Positions 52,725 to 60,817 of a stretch of 64,000 bases of DNA are shown piece after piece. The notes below the pieces were generated by a model. The model was not told where the DNA came from. It did not search any database and worked only from the letters and a program-made list of their open reading frames with translations. Source of the stretch: an uncultured Eubacteriales bacterium (GTDB taxonomy: Bacteria > Bacillota > Clostridia > Oscillospirales > Oscillospiraceae); NCBI GenBank assembly GCA_900545925.1, contig URAZ01000012.1:1-64000 (forward strand), written 5' to 3'. Within the stretch, counting starts at the first letter, position 1. Every line of letters begins with the position of its first letter. Both the position numbers and the translations under genes were made by a program.

Positions 52725-53897
52725 TTGAAAAAATGGCAGAAAGTGATTCTTCTTGTGCTTGCATTCGCCGTTGCAATCCTTGGCTCGGCTATCGTGACCA
52801 TGCAGCTTACGCGCCGCGAGCAAACGCCCGTCGAGACCAAAACGGCAGAGATCGGCGCATATCTTGATACCTTTTTTATTGACGATTATGACGAAGACAA
52901 GCTGGCTGATGCGGCTGCCGCCGCCATGGTCGAGGCGGCCGGCGACCGCTGGAGTTATTATCTGACTGCCGAAGAAAAAAGCAGCTATGATGAACAGATG
53001 CGCAACGCCTATGTCGGCATCGGCGTGACCATCACGGCGCAGGAAGCGCTCGGCGGTATGCGCATCGAGGCCGTGACCGCGGGAGGCCCGGCGGAGGAAG
53101 CCGGAATTCTCGTCGGCGATATCATCACAGAGGTCGAGGGCGAAAAAACGCTCGACCTTGGCATGACCGGGACGCGCACAAAGGTTCGCGGTGAAGAAGG
53201 AACCTTTGTGACGCTGACAATCCTGCGCGGAGAAGAAAGCTTCCCGCTTTCGGTTGAGCGCCGCAGCATCCAGACGCCCGTTGCAACCTATGAAATGCTG
53301 AACGGACAGATCGGCTATCTCAAAATCGCCAATTTTGATTCTCGCTGCGCGGAGGAGACAAACGCCGCCATGGACGAGCTGATCGCACAGGGCGCGCAGG
53401 CGCTGATTTTCGACGTGCGGTATAACGGCGGCGGATATAAGGACGAGTTGGTCAAGGTGCTGGATAAGATCCTGCCGGAGGGAATTCTGTTCCAGAGCGA
53501 GGATTATAAAGGTACAAAACAGACCGACCGTTCGGATGCAGTGTGCATCAAGCTTCCCATGGCCGTACTCGTCAATCAGGACAGCTATTCCGCAGCGGAG
53601 TTCTTCGCTGCCGCGATTCAGGAATACAACTGGGGTACGGTCGCCGGGACGAAGACAGTCGGCAAGGGCAATTTCCAGACAGCCTTTACACTCTCCGACG
53701 GCTCCATGCTGAACCTGTCCATCGGCAAATACTACACGCCGCAGGGCCGCAGTCTGACCGATACCGGCGTCATACCGGACATCGAAATCACGCTTTCCGA
53801 CGAGGACGACGCAAAACTTTACTACGGTCAGCTGGAAAAAGCGGACGACGCACAATTACAGGCCGCAATCCGCGAAATCACCCAGAAACTCTCTTGA
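52725..53897 (+). CDS. CtpA-type carboxyl-terminal processing protease (S41)
   Basis: 390 residues, TTG start (no ATG in frame before the membrane helix). An N-terminal anchor (about 6-25) is followed by a PDZ domain (Gly-Ile-Gly-Val-Thr-Ile near 95, Gly-Asp-Ile-Ile-Thr-Glu-Val near 130) and the S41 catalytic core with Ser in Asn-Gln-Asp-Ser-Tyr-Ser-Ala-Ala-Glu and Lys in Gly-Lys-Gly-Asn-Phe-Gln. It cleaves exported proteins at their C-termini outside the membrane; targets unknown. Confidence 0.93.
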   Translation: MKKWQKVILLVLAFAVAILGSAIVTMQLTRREQTPVETKTAEIGAYLDTFFIDDYDEDKLADAAAAAMVEAAGDRWSYYLTAEEKSSYDEQMRNAYVGIGVTITAQEALGGMRIEAVTAGGPAEEAGILVGDIITEVEGEKTLDLGMTGTRTKVRGEEGTFVTLTILRGEESFPLSVERRSIQTPVATYEMLNGQIGYLKIANFDSRCAEETNAAMDELIAQGAQALIFDVRYNGGGYKDELVKVLDKILPEGILFQSEDYKGTKQTDRSDAVCIKLPMAVLVNQDSYSAAEFFAAAIQEYNWGTVAGTKTVGKGNFQTAFTLSDGSMLNLSIGKYYTPQGRSLTDTGVIPDIEITLSDEDDAKLYYGQLEKADDAQLQAAIREITQKLS

Positions 53898-53922
53898 CAT
53901 CCCTATCTTTGCCCGATATAAT
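53894..53922 (+). promoter_or_regulatory. promoter of greA-lysS
   Basis: Consensus TTGACA (53894-53899), 17-base spacer, TATAAT (53917-53922). The -35 overlaps the ctpA stop codon. Confidence 0.9.
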
Positions 53923-53989
53923 GTCTGCTGAATCACTGTAAATACCGGGCGTTTTCTGCCCGATCGATTATGGAAGGAACGATCGTAAA

Positions 53990-54463
53990 ATGGCAAAAGA
54001 ATTTAAAATCAGTGCGCTCCGTCTCAAGGAACTGGAGCAGGAACTTTTTTATCTGAAGACGACCCGCGAAAAGGAAGTCGCCGAGCAGATCAAGGAGGCG
54101 CGTTCGTTCGGCGACCTCTCTGAGAACAGCGAATACGACGAAGCCAAGAACGAGCAGGCCAAGCTTTATGGCCGCATCGCCGAGGTTGAAAATATTCTCG
54201 CCCACGCCGTCATTATTGACGAGACAGAGGACTCCGAGGGCAAGATCGGCCTCGGCTGCACCATCAAGGTCGAGGACATGGAAACGGGCGACGAGGAACT
54301 CTACGCCATCGTCGGCTCGCAGGAGGCCAACCCCATGGAATGCCGCATCTCAGACGATTCCCCGTTCGGCAAGGCACTGCTTGGCCACAAGGTCGGCGAC
54401 ATTGTCGAGGTTGAGGCCCCCATCGGCGTGCTCAAGTATAAGATCCTGACGGTTGAAAAGTAA
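53990..54463 (+). CDS. greA: transcription elongation factor GreA
   Basis: 157-residue factor that enters the RNA polymerase secondary channel and stimulates cleavage of backtracked RNA. The N-terminal coiled coil has its acidic tip with Gly-Asp-Leu-Ser-Glu-Asn-Ser-Glu-Tyr, and the C-terminal domain carries Ser-Pro-Phe-Gly-Lys-Ala-Leu-Leu-Gly. It lies directly before lysS, a common arrangement in Firmicutes. Confidence 0.96.
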   Translation: MAKEFKISALRLKELEQELFYLKTTREKEVAEQIKEARSFGDLSENSEYDEAKNEQAKLYGRIAEVENILAHAVIIDETEDSEGKIGLGCTIKVEDMETGDEELYAIVGSQEANPMECRISDDSPFGKALLGHKVGDIVEVEAPIGVLKYKILTVEK

Positions 54464-54486
54464 CGAATCAGAAAAAGAGGATAGCT

Positions 54487-56445
54487 ATGGAACAGGAAAA
54501 CAGGAATCAGCAGAACGCGGCTCCGCAGGTAAGCATCGGCGACCAGATCAAGGTTCGCCGTGAAAAACTCGCGCAGCTGCAGGCAGAGGGCATGGACCCG
54601 TTTGCCATCACCCGCTTCGTCAGCACCACGACCGCGCAGGAGATCAAAGATCATTTTGACGAGATGGAAGGCAAGCCCGTCTCTATCGCGGGCCGGCTCA
54701 TGTCCAAGCGCGGCATGGGCAAGGTGTCCTTCTGCGATCTGCAGGACAAAACAGGCCGCATCCAGCTTTACGCCCGCAAGGACGAGATGGACGAGGCCGA
54801 GTATAACCGCTTCAAGAAATACGACATCGGAGATATCGTCGGCGTCGAGGGTGAAATCTTCCGTACGCAGCGCGGCGAAATGTCTGTGCGCGCAAAGAAA
54901 ATCACGCTGCTGTCCAAGTCCCTGCTGCCGTTGCCCGAGAAATTCCACGGACTGACCGACAAGGAAACACGCTATCGTCAGCGCTATGTTGACCTGATCG
55001 TGAACCCTGAGGTCAAGCGGAATTTTATTATCCGTTCGCAGTTCATCAAGCATCTGCGGGACTATCTGGATAATATGGGCTATATCGAGGTTGAAACGCC
55101 CGTTCTCAATACCATCGCCGGCGGTGCGGCAGCGCGTCCGTTCATCACGCACCACAATACGCTCGACATCGATATGTATATGCGTATTGCGACTGAACTG
55201 CCGCTGAAGCGCCTGATCGTCGGCGGCATGGATCGCGTGTATGAGGTCGGCCGCATCTTCCGCAACGAGGGCATGGATCCCAAGCACAACCCCGAATTCA
55301 CCACGGTTGAACTCTATCAGGCCTACGCCGATTTCCACGACATGATGGACATCGCCGAGGGCGTTTACACCACGTTTGCCCAGAAATATCTCGGAACCTA
55401 TGAACTGAACTGGATGGGCGAAACGATCGATCTGACCCCCGGCTGGCCGCGGCTGACGATGGTAGATGCCGTCAAGCAGTATGTCGGCGTTGATTTTGGT
55501 ACGATCACCGACGATGCAGAGGCTGTTGCGGCAGCGAAAGCGGTCGGCGTCGAACTGGCGGAGGCCGCCGAAAAGACATGGGGCAACGCGCTTTACGCCT
55601 GCTTCGACCAGAAGGTCGAGGAGCATCTGGTGCAGCCGACCTTTATCACGATGTACCCGGTCGAGGTCAGCCCGCTGACCAAGCGCAGCCCAGAAGACCC
55701 GCGCCTGACCGAGCGGTTTGAGTTCTTCATCTGCCGCAGCGAGATGGGCAATGCCTATTCCGAACTGAACGACCCGATCGACCAGCGCGAACGCTTCATG
55801 AAGCAGGTCGAGCAGCGCGAACGCGGCGACGACGAGACGGAAATGCTCGACGAGGATTTCCTCACCGCTCTCGAATACGGCATGCCCCCCACAGGCGGCA
55901 TGGGCATGGGCATCGACCGCGCCGTCATGCTCTTCACCGGCGCAGACACCATCCGCGACGTCATCCTGTTCCCGACAATGAAGCCGTTGGACTCTGACAA
56001 GAAGGGTTCCAAGGAAGTTTCGGCTCCTGCGGCGGCTGCTCAGGCGGCTCCGGTTGTGGAGGAAAAAATCGATTTTTCCAATGTTCAGATCGAGCCACTG
56101 TTCCAGGATCAGGTGGATTTTGACACCTTCTCCAAGAGCGATTTCCGTGCCGTGAAGGTTAAGGAATGCGAAGCCGTGAAGAAGTCCAAAAAGCTCTTAA
56201 AGTTCGTTTTGGACGACGGAACCGACACAGATAGGGTCATTTTGAGCGGAATTCACGAGTATTATGAGCCGGAAGAGCTGGTTGGAAAGACCTGCATCGC
56301 CATTACGAACCTGCCGCCCCGCCCGATGATGGGCATTGATTCCTGCGGTATGCTCATCTCTGCCGTGCATCACGAAAACGGCGAAGAAAAGTTGCATTTG
56401 CTGATGGTCGATCCTCACATTCCGGCAGGCGCAAAGCTCTATTGA
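54487..56445 (+). CDS. lysS: lysyl-tRNA synthetase with C-terminal tRNA-binding domain
   Basis: 652 residues. Residues 1-500 are a class II LysRS: anticodon-binding OB fold, motif 2 with Phe-Arg-Asn-Glu-Gly-Met-Asp and motif 3 with Gly-Met-Gly-Ile-Asp-Arg. An Ala/Pro linker (about 505-525) leads to a MetRS-beta/EMAP-like OB domain: Asp-Phe-Arg-Ala-Val-Lys-Val then Ser-Gly-Ile-x3-Tyr and Asn-Leu-Pro-Pro-Arg-Pro-Met-Met-Gly-Ile. Most bacterial LysRS lack this domain. The last 450 bases look less GC-rich than the rest, and a second, shortened copy of the same end lies at 58668-58826, so the tail may have been replaced. Confidence 0.95.
   Translation: MEQENRNQQNAAPQVSIGDQIKVRREKLAQLQAEGMDPFAITRFVSTTTAQEIKDHFDEMEGKPVSIAGRLMSKRGMGKVSFCDLQDKTGRIQLYARKDEMDEAEYNRFKKYDIGDIVGVEGEIFRTQRGEMSVRAKKITLLSKSLLPLPEKFHGLTDKETRYRQRYVDLIVNPEVKRNFIIRSQFIKHLRDYLDNMGYIEVETPVLNTIAGGAAARPFITHHNTLDIDMYMRIATELPLKRLIVGGMDRVYEVGRIFRNEGMDPKHNPEFTTVELYQAYADFHDMMDIAEGVYTTFAQKYLGTYELNWMGETIDLTPGWPRLTMVDAVKQYVGVDFGTITDDAEAVAAAKAVGVELAEAAEKTWGNALYACFDQKVEEHLVQPTFITMYPVEVSPLTKRSPEDPRLTERFEFFICRSEMGNAYSELNDPIDQRERFMKQVEQRERGDDETEMLDEDFLTALEYGMPPTGGMGMGIDRAVMLFTGADTIRDVILFPTMKPLDSDKKGSKEVSAPAAAAQAAPVVEEKIDFSNVQIEPLFQDQVDFDTFSKSDFRAVKVKECEAVKKSKKLLKFVLDDGTDTDRVILSGIHEYYEPEELVGKTCIAITNLPPRPMMGIDSCGMLISAVHHENGEEKLHLLMVDPHIPAGAKLY
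55971..56032 (+). repeat. direct repeat, left copy (in lysS)
   Basis: 62 bases repeated at 58668-58729 with three mismatches; the first 35 are identical. Sequence similarity stops abruptly upstream of both copies. The pair brackets the 2.6-kb segment that holds the present lysS tail and the inserted genes. Confidence 0.9.
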
Positions 56446-56520
56446 TTGTCCCTAAATTGTCGGTGCTTACGCCACAACTTACGCCAATTTACTCCGAGCT
56501 TACGCCAAAAATGCGTTTGA

Positions 56521-56757
56521 AATTCTGCGATTGCAGACAAGTTCCGATATGAGGATGTGTGTAAAGAGGTAATGGGTGCAAAGCAGAAAGCGCAGCTGCG
56601 GCGAATGGTGGACTTCAAGTTCACTCGTCATCCTTCCCTCAATTTGCCGGAGCAGCGGTTGACAGCCATTGAAAAACAACTTGGAGAGCGTACAAGAGAG
56701 CTGCTCTCCATTCCGGTTCAGAGAAGTACAAAGCGCAAAAGCGAGCTGGAAAGATGA
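56521..56757 (+). pseudogene. gene fragment of unknown origin
   Basis: Open frame of about 78 codons with only a GTG at 56557 as a plausible start and no ribosome binding site. The product is charged and helical (Lys-Phe-Arg-Tyr-Glu-Asp-Val-Cys-Lys-Glu-Val, later Gln-Arg-Leu-Thr-Ala-Ile-Glu-Lys-Gln-Leu). It looks like the end of an element-borne protein; the family is not recognised. The stretch 56758-56870 holds nothing clear. Confidence 0.35.
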
Positions 56758-56872
56758 TCCGTCTGCGGTATGGGAGCAACCCCATACCGCAGATACTTAT
56801 CAGCCGCCCATACAGACCGGTATGAGATTCCCGTAAAAATTACCACCTATGTTCCTAAAACAACCACCTATC

Positions 56873-56910
56873 GAGAATCGGTAGAAATCGGTTCTCGATT
56901 TTCCTATACT
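56873..56910 (+). promoter_or_regulatory. inverted repeat and -10 upstream of the LytTR gene
   Basis: ATCGAGAA and its complement TTCTCGAT form 8-bp arms (about 56872-56879 and 56893-56900) just before TATACT (56905-56910). ACCACCTAT occurs twice upstream (near 56841 and 56861), as direct repeats that a LytTR protein could bind. No consensus -35 is seen, which fits an activated promoter. Confidence 0.5.
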
Positions 56911-56935
56911 GTAACCGTAGCGAGGAGGTGAACCG

Positions 56936-57376
56936 ATGCAAATTGAAATCAAGATAGACGAAAAATGCAAAGAGCCAAAAATCATCGTGATGACGGACAA
57001 AATGACCGATGAAGTCAATGCAATCATAAAAAGATTGTCAGACGAGCAACCGCAGGTCATTGCCGGATTCAGGGAGGATGTGGTCGAGGTTCTGGAACCG
57101 TCTGAGATCTACCGTGTTTTTGCCGAATCAGGTAAGGTGTTTGCCGAGACAAATCACGGCGAGTATGCGCTCCGCCTGAGGCTATACGAGGCGGAACAAC
57201 GGCTTGACAGCAAGACTTTTGTCCGAATATCAAGCTCGGATATTATCAATCTGAAAAAGGTCAAGAGCTTTGATTTGAGCTTTGTCGGGACAATTTGCAT
57301 CACGCTTTCAAACGGTACGGTTACTTATGTTTCACGGCGATCCGTCGCCAAAATCAAACAACTGTTAGGAATGTGA
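56936..57376 (+). CDS. LytTR-domain transcriptional regulator
   Basis: 146 residues; AGGAGG precedes the ATG. The first 40 residues are a small alpha/beta lead, and residues about 45-146 form the LytTR DNA-binding domain (Val-Phe-Ala-Glu-Ser-Gly-Lys-Val, then Phe-Val-Arg-Ile-Ser-Ser-Ser-Asp-Ile-Ile-Asn-Leu and the Val-Ser-Arg-Arg-Ser-Val end). It lacks a receiver domain. It is paired with a DUF3021 membrane protein, the two-gene LytTR regulatory system layout in which the membrane partner restrains the regulator and the pair autoregulates. Confidence 0.9.
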   Translation: MQIEIKIDEKCKEPKIIVMTDKMTDEVNAIIKRLSDEQPQVIAGFREDVVEVLEPSEIYRVFAESGKVFAETNHGEYALRLRLYEAEQRLDSKTFVRISSSDIINLKKVKSFDLSFVGTICITLSNGTVTYVSRRSVAKIKQLLGM

Positions 57377-57386
57377 GGTGGCAGAA

Positions 57387-57851
57387 ATGAAGAAAAAACT
57401 GATTGGACGAGGACTAATTGGTTTCCCTGTTGGCATTGCAATCGGATATGTCATTACGGTGATTATCTCAATCTGCATTGGGGATGGCTTTTTCTATCCG
57501 GTCACTCCGGAGCTTGTGAATAAAATGGGGAACGAATTAAATGCGGTTCTCATTCAAACCGGTCTGAGCGGAATAATGGGCACAGGCTTTGCAATGGCTT
57601 CGGTTATTTGGGAGATCGATTCGTGGAGTCTTGCAAAGCAAAGCGGGATTTACTTCGCAATTGCTTGCGTGATTATGTTCCCTATCTCTTATTTTGCCAA
57701 CTGGATGCCCCATTCGACCGCTGGAATTCTGTCTTATGTAGGCATATTCGTAGCGATCTTCCTCGCTGCTTGGGTAACTCAGTATTCTGTGTGGAAGAGG
57801 AAGATCAAAAAAATGAACGAAGGCCTTAAGGATAATAACGATATGAATTGA
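57387..57851 (+). CDS. DUF3021 membrane protein, partner of the LytTR regulator
   Basis: 154 residues with four membrane helices (about 7-30, 52-75, 85-107, 111-132) and a Lys-rich C-terminus. ATG at 57387 is spaced correctly from GAGGTGG, whereas GTG at 57378 is too close. It starts ten bases after the regulator stop. Proteins of this family act as inhibitors of the adjacent LytTR regulator in streptococci; the same role is inferred here. Confidence 0.85.
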   Translation: MKKKLIGRGLIGFPVGIAIGYVITVIISICIGDGFFYPVTPELVNKMGNELNAVLIQTGLSGIMGTGFAMASVIWEIDSWSLAKQSGIYFAIACVIMFPISYFANWMPHSTAGILSYVGIFVAIFLAAWVTQYSVWKRKIKKMNEGLKDNNDMN

Positions 57852-57966
57852 TCCCGCCGCTCTGCATCCTGCGCCTTGTTTTAACAACAGAATAAACCAC
57901 ACACATAGCCGCTTGGTTTTCAAAAGAAATCAGGCGGCTATTTCTATTTTGAAGGAGGTGTTCGCT

Positions 57967-58080
57967 ATGAACGAAACAGATTACAACGCTCGCCTTTATG
58001 AGAAAATGAAAGCCGAGCAGGACAAATATCGGGACTGGCTTGTGCGTCAGGAGCCGTCCGAAATCCTCAACCACACCTAA
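57967..58080 (+). pseudogene. DUF3848 protein, N-terminal remnant
   Basis: A good ribosome binding site (GGAGG) and ATG start a 37-residue frame: Leu-Tyr-Glu-Lys-Met-Lys-Ala-Glu-Gln-Asp-Lys-Tyr-Arg-Asp-Trp-Leu and Glu-Ile-Leu-Asn-His-Thr, which matches the first part of DUF3848 proteins of conjugative elements (normally about 100 residues). The frame then stops at 58078, where the family continues with Tyr-Glu-Tyr. Confidence 0.65.
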
Positions 58081-58199
58081 TGATGTATGGAGCACAGAAC
58101 GGCATTACGGTCAAAAGCAATAGCGACTCGGAGCTTGGAATGTGACTTGTTGCATACCTCCCTGAATTACATTGTGCGGTCGATATTGCCGGAGCAACC

Positions 58200-58436
58200 G
58201 TGACGGAGAAAAGAGAGCAAAGCGTGAAAGCCCACATTTGTCAAAGTAACCGGCTGGGTTACTACCTTATTAAAAGAACTGCGGATACTTCGCAAATGGC
58301 AGCGGAAATCAAAACGCTATTTATCCGCAATCATATCTATCTCCATACGGATTCCGAGAAAGATGTTCAAGTGCTTCGAGAGAGATTTTTAGAATGGAAA
58401 AATCGAAATGCTTGTAAACTGAACGGAAAATATTGA
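58200..58436 (+). CDS. ORF of unknown function in the inserted segment
   Basis: 78 codons from an ATG without a clear ribosome binding site; the frame is preceded by degenerate coding sequence (58081-58199). The product is basic with a helical end (Glu-Arg-Phe-Leu-Glu-Trp-Lys-Asn-Arg). It may be the end of a broken element gene. Not recognised. Confidence 0.35.
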   Translation: MTEKREQSVKAHICQSNRLGYYLIKRTADTSQMAAEIKTLFIRNHIYLHTDSEKDVQVLRERFLEWKNRNACKLNGKY

Positions 58437-58445
58437 GTTTCGTTA

Positions 58446-58495
58446 AGCCGTGTGTTATACTGTTTAAGTGGTTAGTTTCAGTATAGCACACGGCT
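58446..58495. terminator. 17-bp inverted repeat, probable terminator
   Basis: Arms 58446-58462 and 58479-58495 with one mismatch, followed by CGTTTTC on the plus strand. Between it and the right-end CTTACGCCA boxes there is no gene; 58593-58667 shows nothing clear. Confidence 0.6.
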
Positions 58496-58667
58496 CGTTT
58501 TCAAAAAAATGAAGCCACCTTACGCCAGCTTACTCCACGGCTTACGCCATTAGATTTTCCGCTATCTGAATTAGGCGTAACTGAGCTTACCCCAGCTTCA
58601 AACGAGTAGATGCCGGTCTGGACTTATAGACGCTAAGCGGAGCTTATCTAAGGCTGGTCACGAAAAT

Positions 58668-58826
58668 CCCGACAATGAAGCCGTTGGACTCTGACAAGAA
58701 GGTCTCCAAGGAAGTTTCGACTCCTGCGGCATGCTGATCTCGGCGGTTCACCACGAGGAGGGCGTGGAAAAGCTTCATCTTCTGATGCTCGATCCGCATA
58801 TCCCCGCGGGCGCAAAAATGTATTAA
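58668..58826 (+). pseudogene. displaced, internally deleted copy of the lysS 3' end
   Basis: The first 62 bases repeat lysS 55971-56032. The sequence then jumps directly to the last 95 or so bases of a lysS end (Met-Leu-Ile-Ser-Ala-Val-His-His-Glu, ending Pro-Ala-Gly-Ala-Lys-Met-Tyr and TAA). The join falls at TCCTGCGG, an 8-base word that occurs at both corresponding places in intact lysS, so about 290 bases were lost by recombination between short repeats. The tail part differs from the present lysS tail at many third codon positions, so it is a different allele rather than a fresh copy. Confidence 0.88.
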
Positions 58827-58852
58827 ATTCTGAGTTTACTCCGCATCAAAAG

Positions 58853-58895
58853 AAACATCGCCCCGCGTTCCGGTTCGGAACGCGGGGCGATGTTT
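58853..58895. terminator. bidirectional intrinsic terminator
   Basis: Perfect 19-bp arms (58853-58871, 58877-58895) followed by a T-rich tract on the plus side. It was probably the original lysS terminator and also ends argS from the other strand. Confidence 0.92.
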
Positions 58896-58902
58896 CTTTT
58901 TG

Positions 58903-60660
58903 TTACATTCTTTCCGGTGCGGAGAAGCCGAGCAGATCAATGCACGTCTCCAGAACGCCCCGTGTCAGATCGATGAGCGCGGCATAGCTGGCCTGTTTGG
59001 CTGCGTCCGGCTCAGTCAGGATCTTGACATCGTGATAGAACTTATTTGCCGCTGTCGCCAACTCGTAGATATACGCACAGATGGCGTTCGGCGCGGAATC
59101 GCGGTAGGCCGTCCAGAGTGCGTCGGCCATACGGCTGAGCACCAGCATCAGCTGCTTCTGCTCCGCACTTTCCGGCGGCAGCAGCTGCGCACCCGAGACA
59201 GGCTTGCCGTATTTGGCAAGAATGGACTTGATGCGCACGATGGTGTAGAGAATATACGGGCCGGTGTTGCCCTCGAACGACGAAAAGCGGTCGAGATCGA
59301 ACACATAATCCTTCGTCGGCATGTTGCTGAGATCGCCGTATTTGAGTGCCGCCATGGCGATGCACTTGGCCGTCTGCGACAGTTCTTCATCGGAAACCGT
59401 CTGGTTCTCCTTGATCTTATTGGTCACATAGTCCGTCACATCTGCAATCAGCGTTTCCAACCGCATGACGCCGCCCGCGCGGGTCTTGAAAGGCTTGCCG
59501 TCTTTGCCGTTCATCGTGCCGAAGCCGATATGCCCAAGCTGCGTATCCGCGCCAACGAGTCCGGCCTTTTTTGCCACGCGGAAGACCTGCTCAAAATGCA
59601 GATTCTGCCGCTTATCGGTCAGATACATGTATTTCTGCGGGTGATAATCCTGTTCACGCTGAACAATAGTAGCGAGATCGGTTGTGGCATAGAGCGTCGC
59701 GCCGTCGGACTTGACGAGAATGCAGGGCGGAACCTCCTTTGCGTCCGTCTCCTCCTGCACCGGCACGACCAGCGCACCCTCGGACTCCACGCAGAGGCCC
59801 TTGGACTTGACCGTCTCGAGCATCTGCGGGATGTATTTCTGCGCGTCGCTTTCGCCGAGCCATACGTCGAAGCTGACGCCGAGATTATCATAGTTGCGTT
59901 TGAGATCTTCAACGGACACGCGCAGAATGTGCTGCCAGAGCGCACGTTCCCCCCGTTCACCATGCTGGAGGCGGAACGTCTCCTCATGCGCGCGGGCCGC
60001 AAAGGCTTCGTCCTCCTTGCTGCGGGCGCTGGCTGCCGGATAGATGCGCTCAAGTTCCGAGATTGTAAACGGCGCTTCGGCTGGATATTCGCCGGTATAG
60101 TCCGGGTTGAAGTACGGAAGCCCCGGCTTTTCATCCTGAAGCTGCGCCATGATGAGCCCCATCTGCAAGCCCCAGTCGCCCAGATGGATATCGCCGATCA
60201 CATGATTGCCGAAAAACCGGTAAATACGCTTGAGTGATTCGCCGATGATGGCGCTGCGCAGGTGTCCGACGTGCAGGGGCTTTGCGACGTTCGGCCCGCC
60301 GTAGTCCAGAACGATGGTGCAGGCAGCAGGATCGTCCTGCGCGCCGTAGTGCGGGGCCTGCGCCATTTCGCGCAGATAGGAAGCCAGATAGTCTTCGGAA
60401 ATCTTCAGATTCAAAAAGCCAGGCATGACGGCCTCGGCGCTGGAAAACAACTCATTTTCGCCCAGCGCGTCCAGAACCGCATTTGCGATCTGGATGGGAG
60501 CCTTATGATACTGCTTTGCCGCTGCCAACGCACCGTTGCACTGGTATTCACAGAGATCCGGGCGGTTGGAAAGCGTCGCTTTACCATAGGCCGCGTCAAA
60601 CCCAGCCCGCTCAAATGCACCTGCCAGCTGCTCGGAGATCAGATCGATCAAAAATTTCAT
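58903..60660 (-). CDS. argS: arginyl-tRNA synthetase
   Basis: 585-residue class I synthetase. The HIGH motif appears as His-Val-Gly-His in Pro-Leu-His-Val-Gly-His-Leu-Arg-Ser; Phe-Gly-Thr-Met-Asn-Gly-Lys-Asp-Gly-Lys-Pro stands at the KMSK position, and the anticodon-binding DALR domain ends in Leu-Leu-Gly-Phe. ATG at 60660 has AAGGG 8 bases upstream; a GTG three codons earlier is less well placed. The interval 60661-60817 shows no gene. Confidence 0.96.
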   Translation of the reverse strand: MKFLIDLISEQLAGAFERAGFDAAYGKATLSNRPDLCEYQCNGALAAAKQYHKAPIQIANAVLDALGENELFSSAEAVMPGFLNLKISEDYLASYLREMAQAPHYGAQDDPAACTIVLDYGGPNVAKPLHVGHLRSAIIGESLKRIYRFFGNHVIGDIHLGDWGLQMGLIMAQLQDEKPGLPYFNPDYTGEYPAEAPFTISELERIYPAASARSKEDEAFAARAHEETFRLQHGERGERALWQHILRVSVEDLKRNYDNLGVSFDVWLGESDAQKYIPQMLETVKSKGLCVESEGALVVPVQEETDAKEVPPCILVKSDGATLYATTDLATIVQREQDYHPQKYMYLTDKRQNLHFEQVFRVAKKAGLVGADTQLGHIGFGTMNGKDGKPFKTRAGGVMRLETLIADVTDYVTNKIKENQTVSDEELSQTAKCIAMAALKYGDLSNMPTKDYVFDLDRFSSFEGNTGPYILYTIVRIKSILAKYGKPVSGAQLLPPESAEQKQLMLVLSRMADALWTAYRDSAPNAICAYIYELATAANKFYHDVKILTEPDAAKQASYAALIDLTRGVLETCIDLLGFSAPERM

Positions 60661-60817
60661 GCGTGTCACCCTTTATCCTGTCATAATCTTTTATATTATA
60701 ACAGAACCCATCGCGGTTGTACAGAGAAAAAAGAAAAGCCGCGCAGCAACAAAGCATCGTTTGGAGCACTCCAAAATATGCGCAGCACCCTGTAGGGAGA
60801 AGCCTTGTGGGGACAGC

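Larger units (their letters stand above)
56446..58667. mobile_element. inserted segment behind lysS, non-autonomous or decayed element
   Basis: A lower-GC segment between lysS and a displaced copy of its 3' end. It carries a LytTR/DUF3021 pair, a truncated DUF3848 gene of the kind found on conjugative elements, and fragments without function. Near its left end CTTACGCCA occurs three times (56466, 56478, 56499) and near its right end twice (58519, 58541) plus degenerate copies; at both ends the last two boxes flank a TTACTCC word in the same order. No integrase or transposase is visible. Confidence 0.65.
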
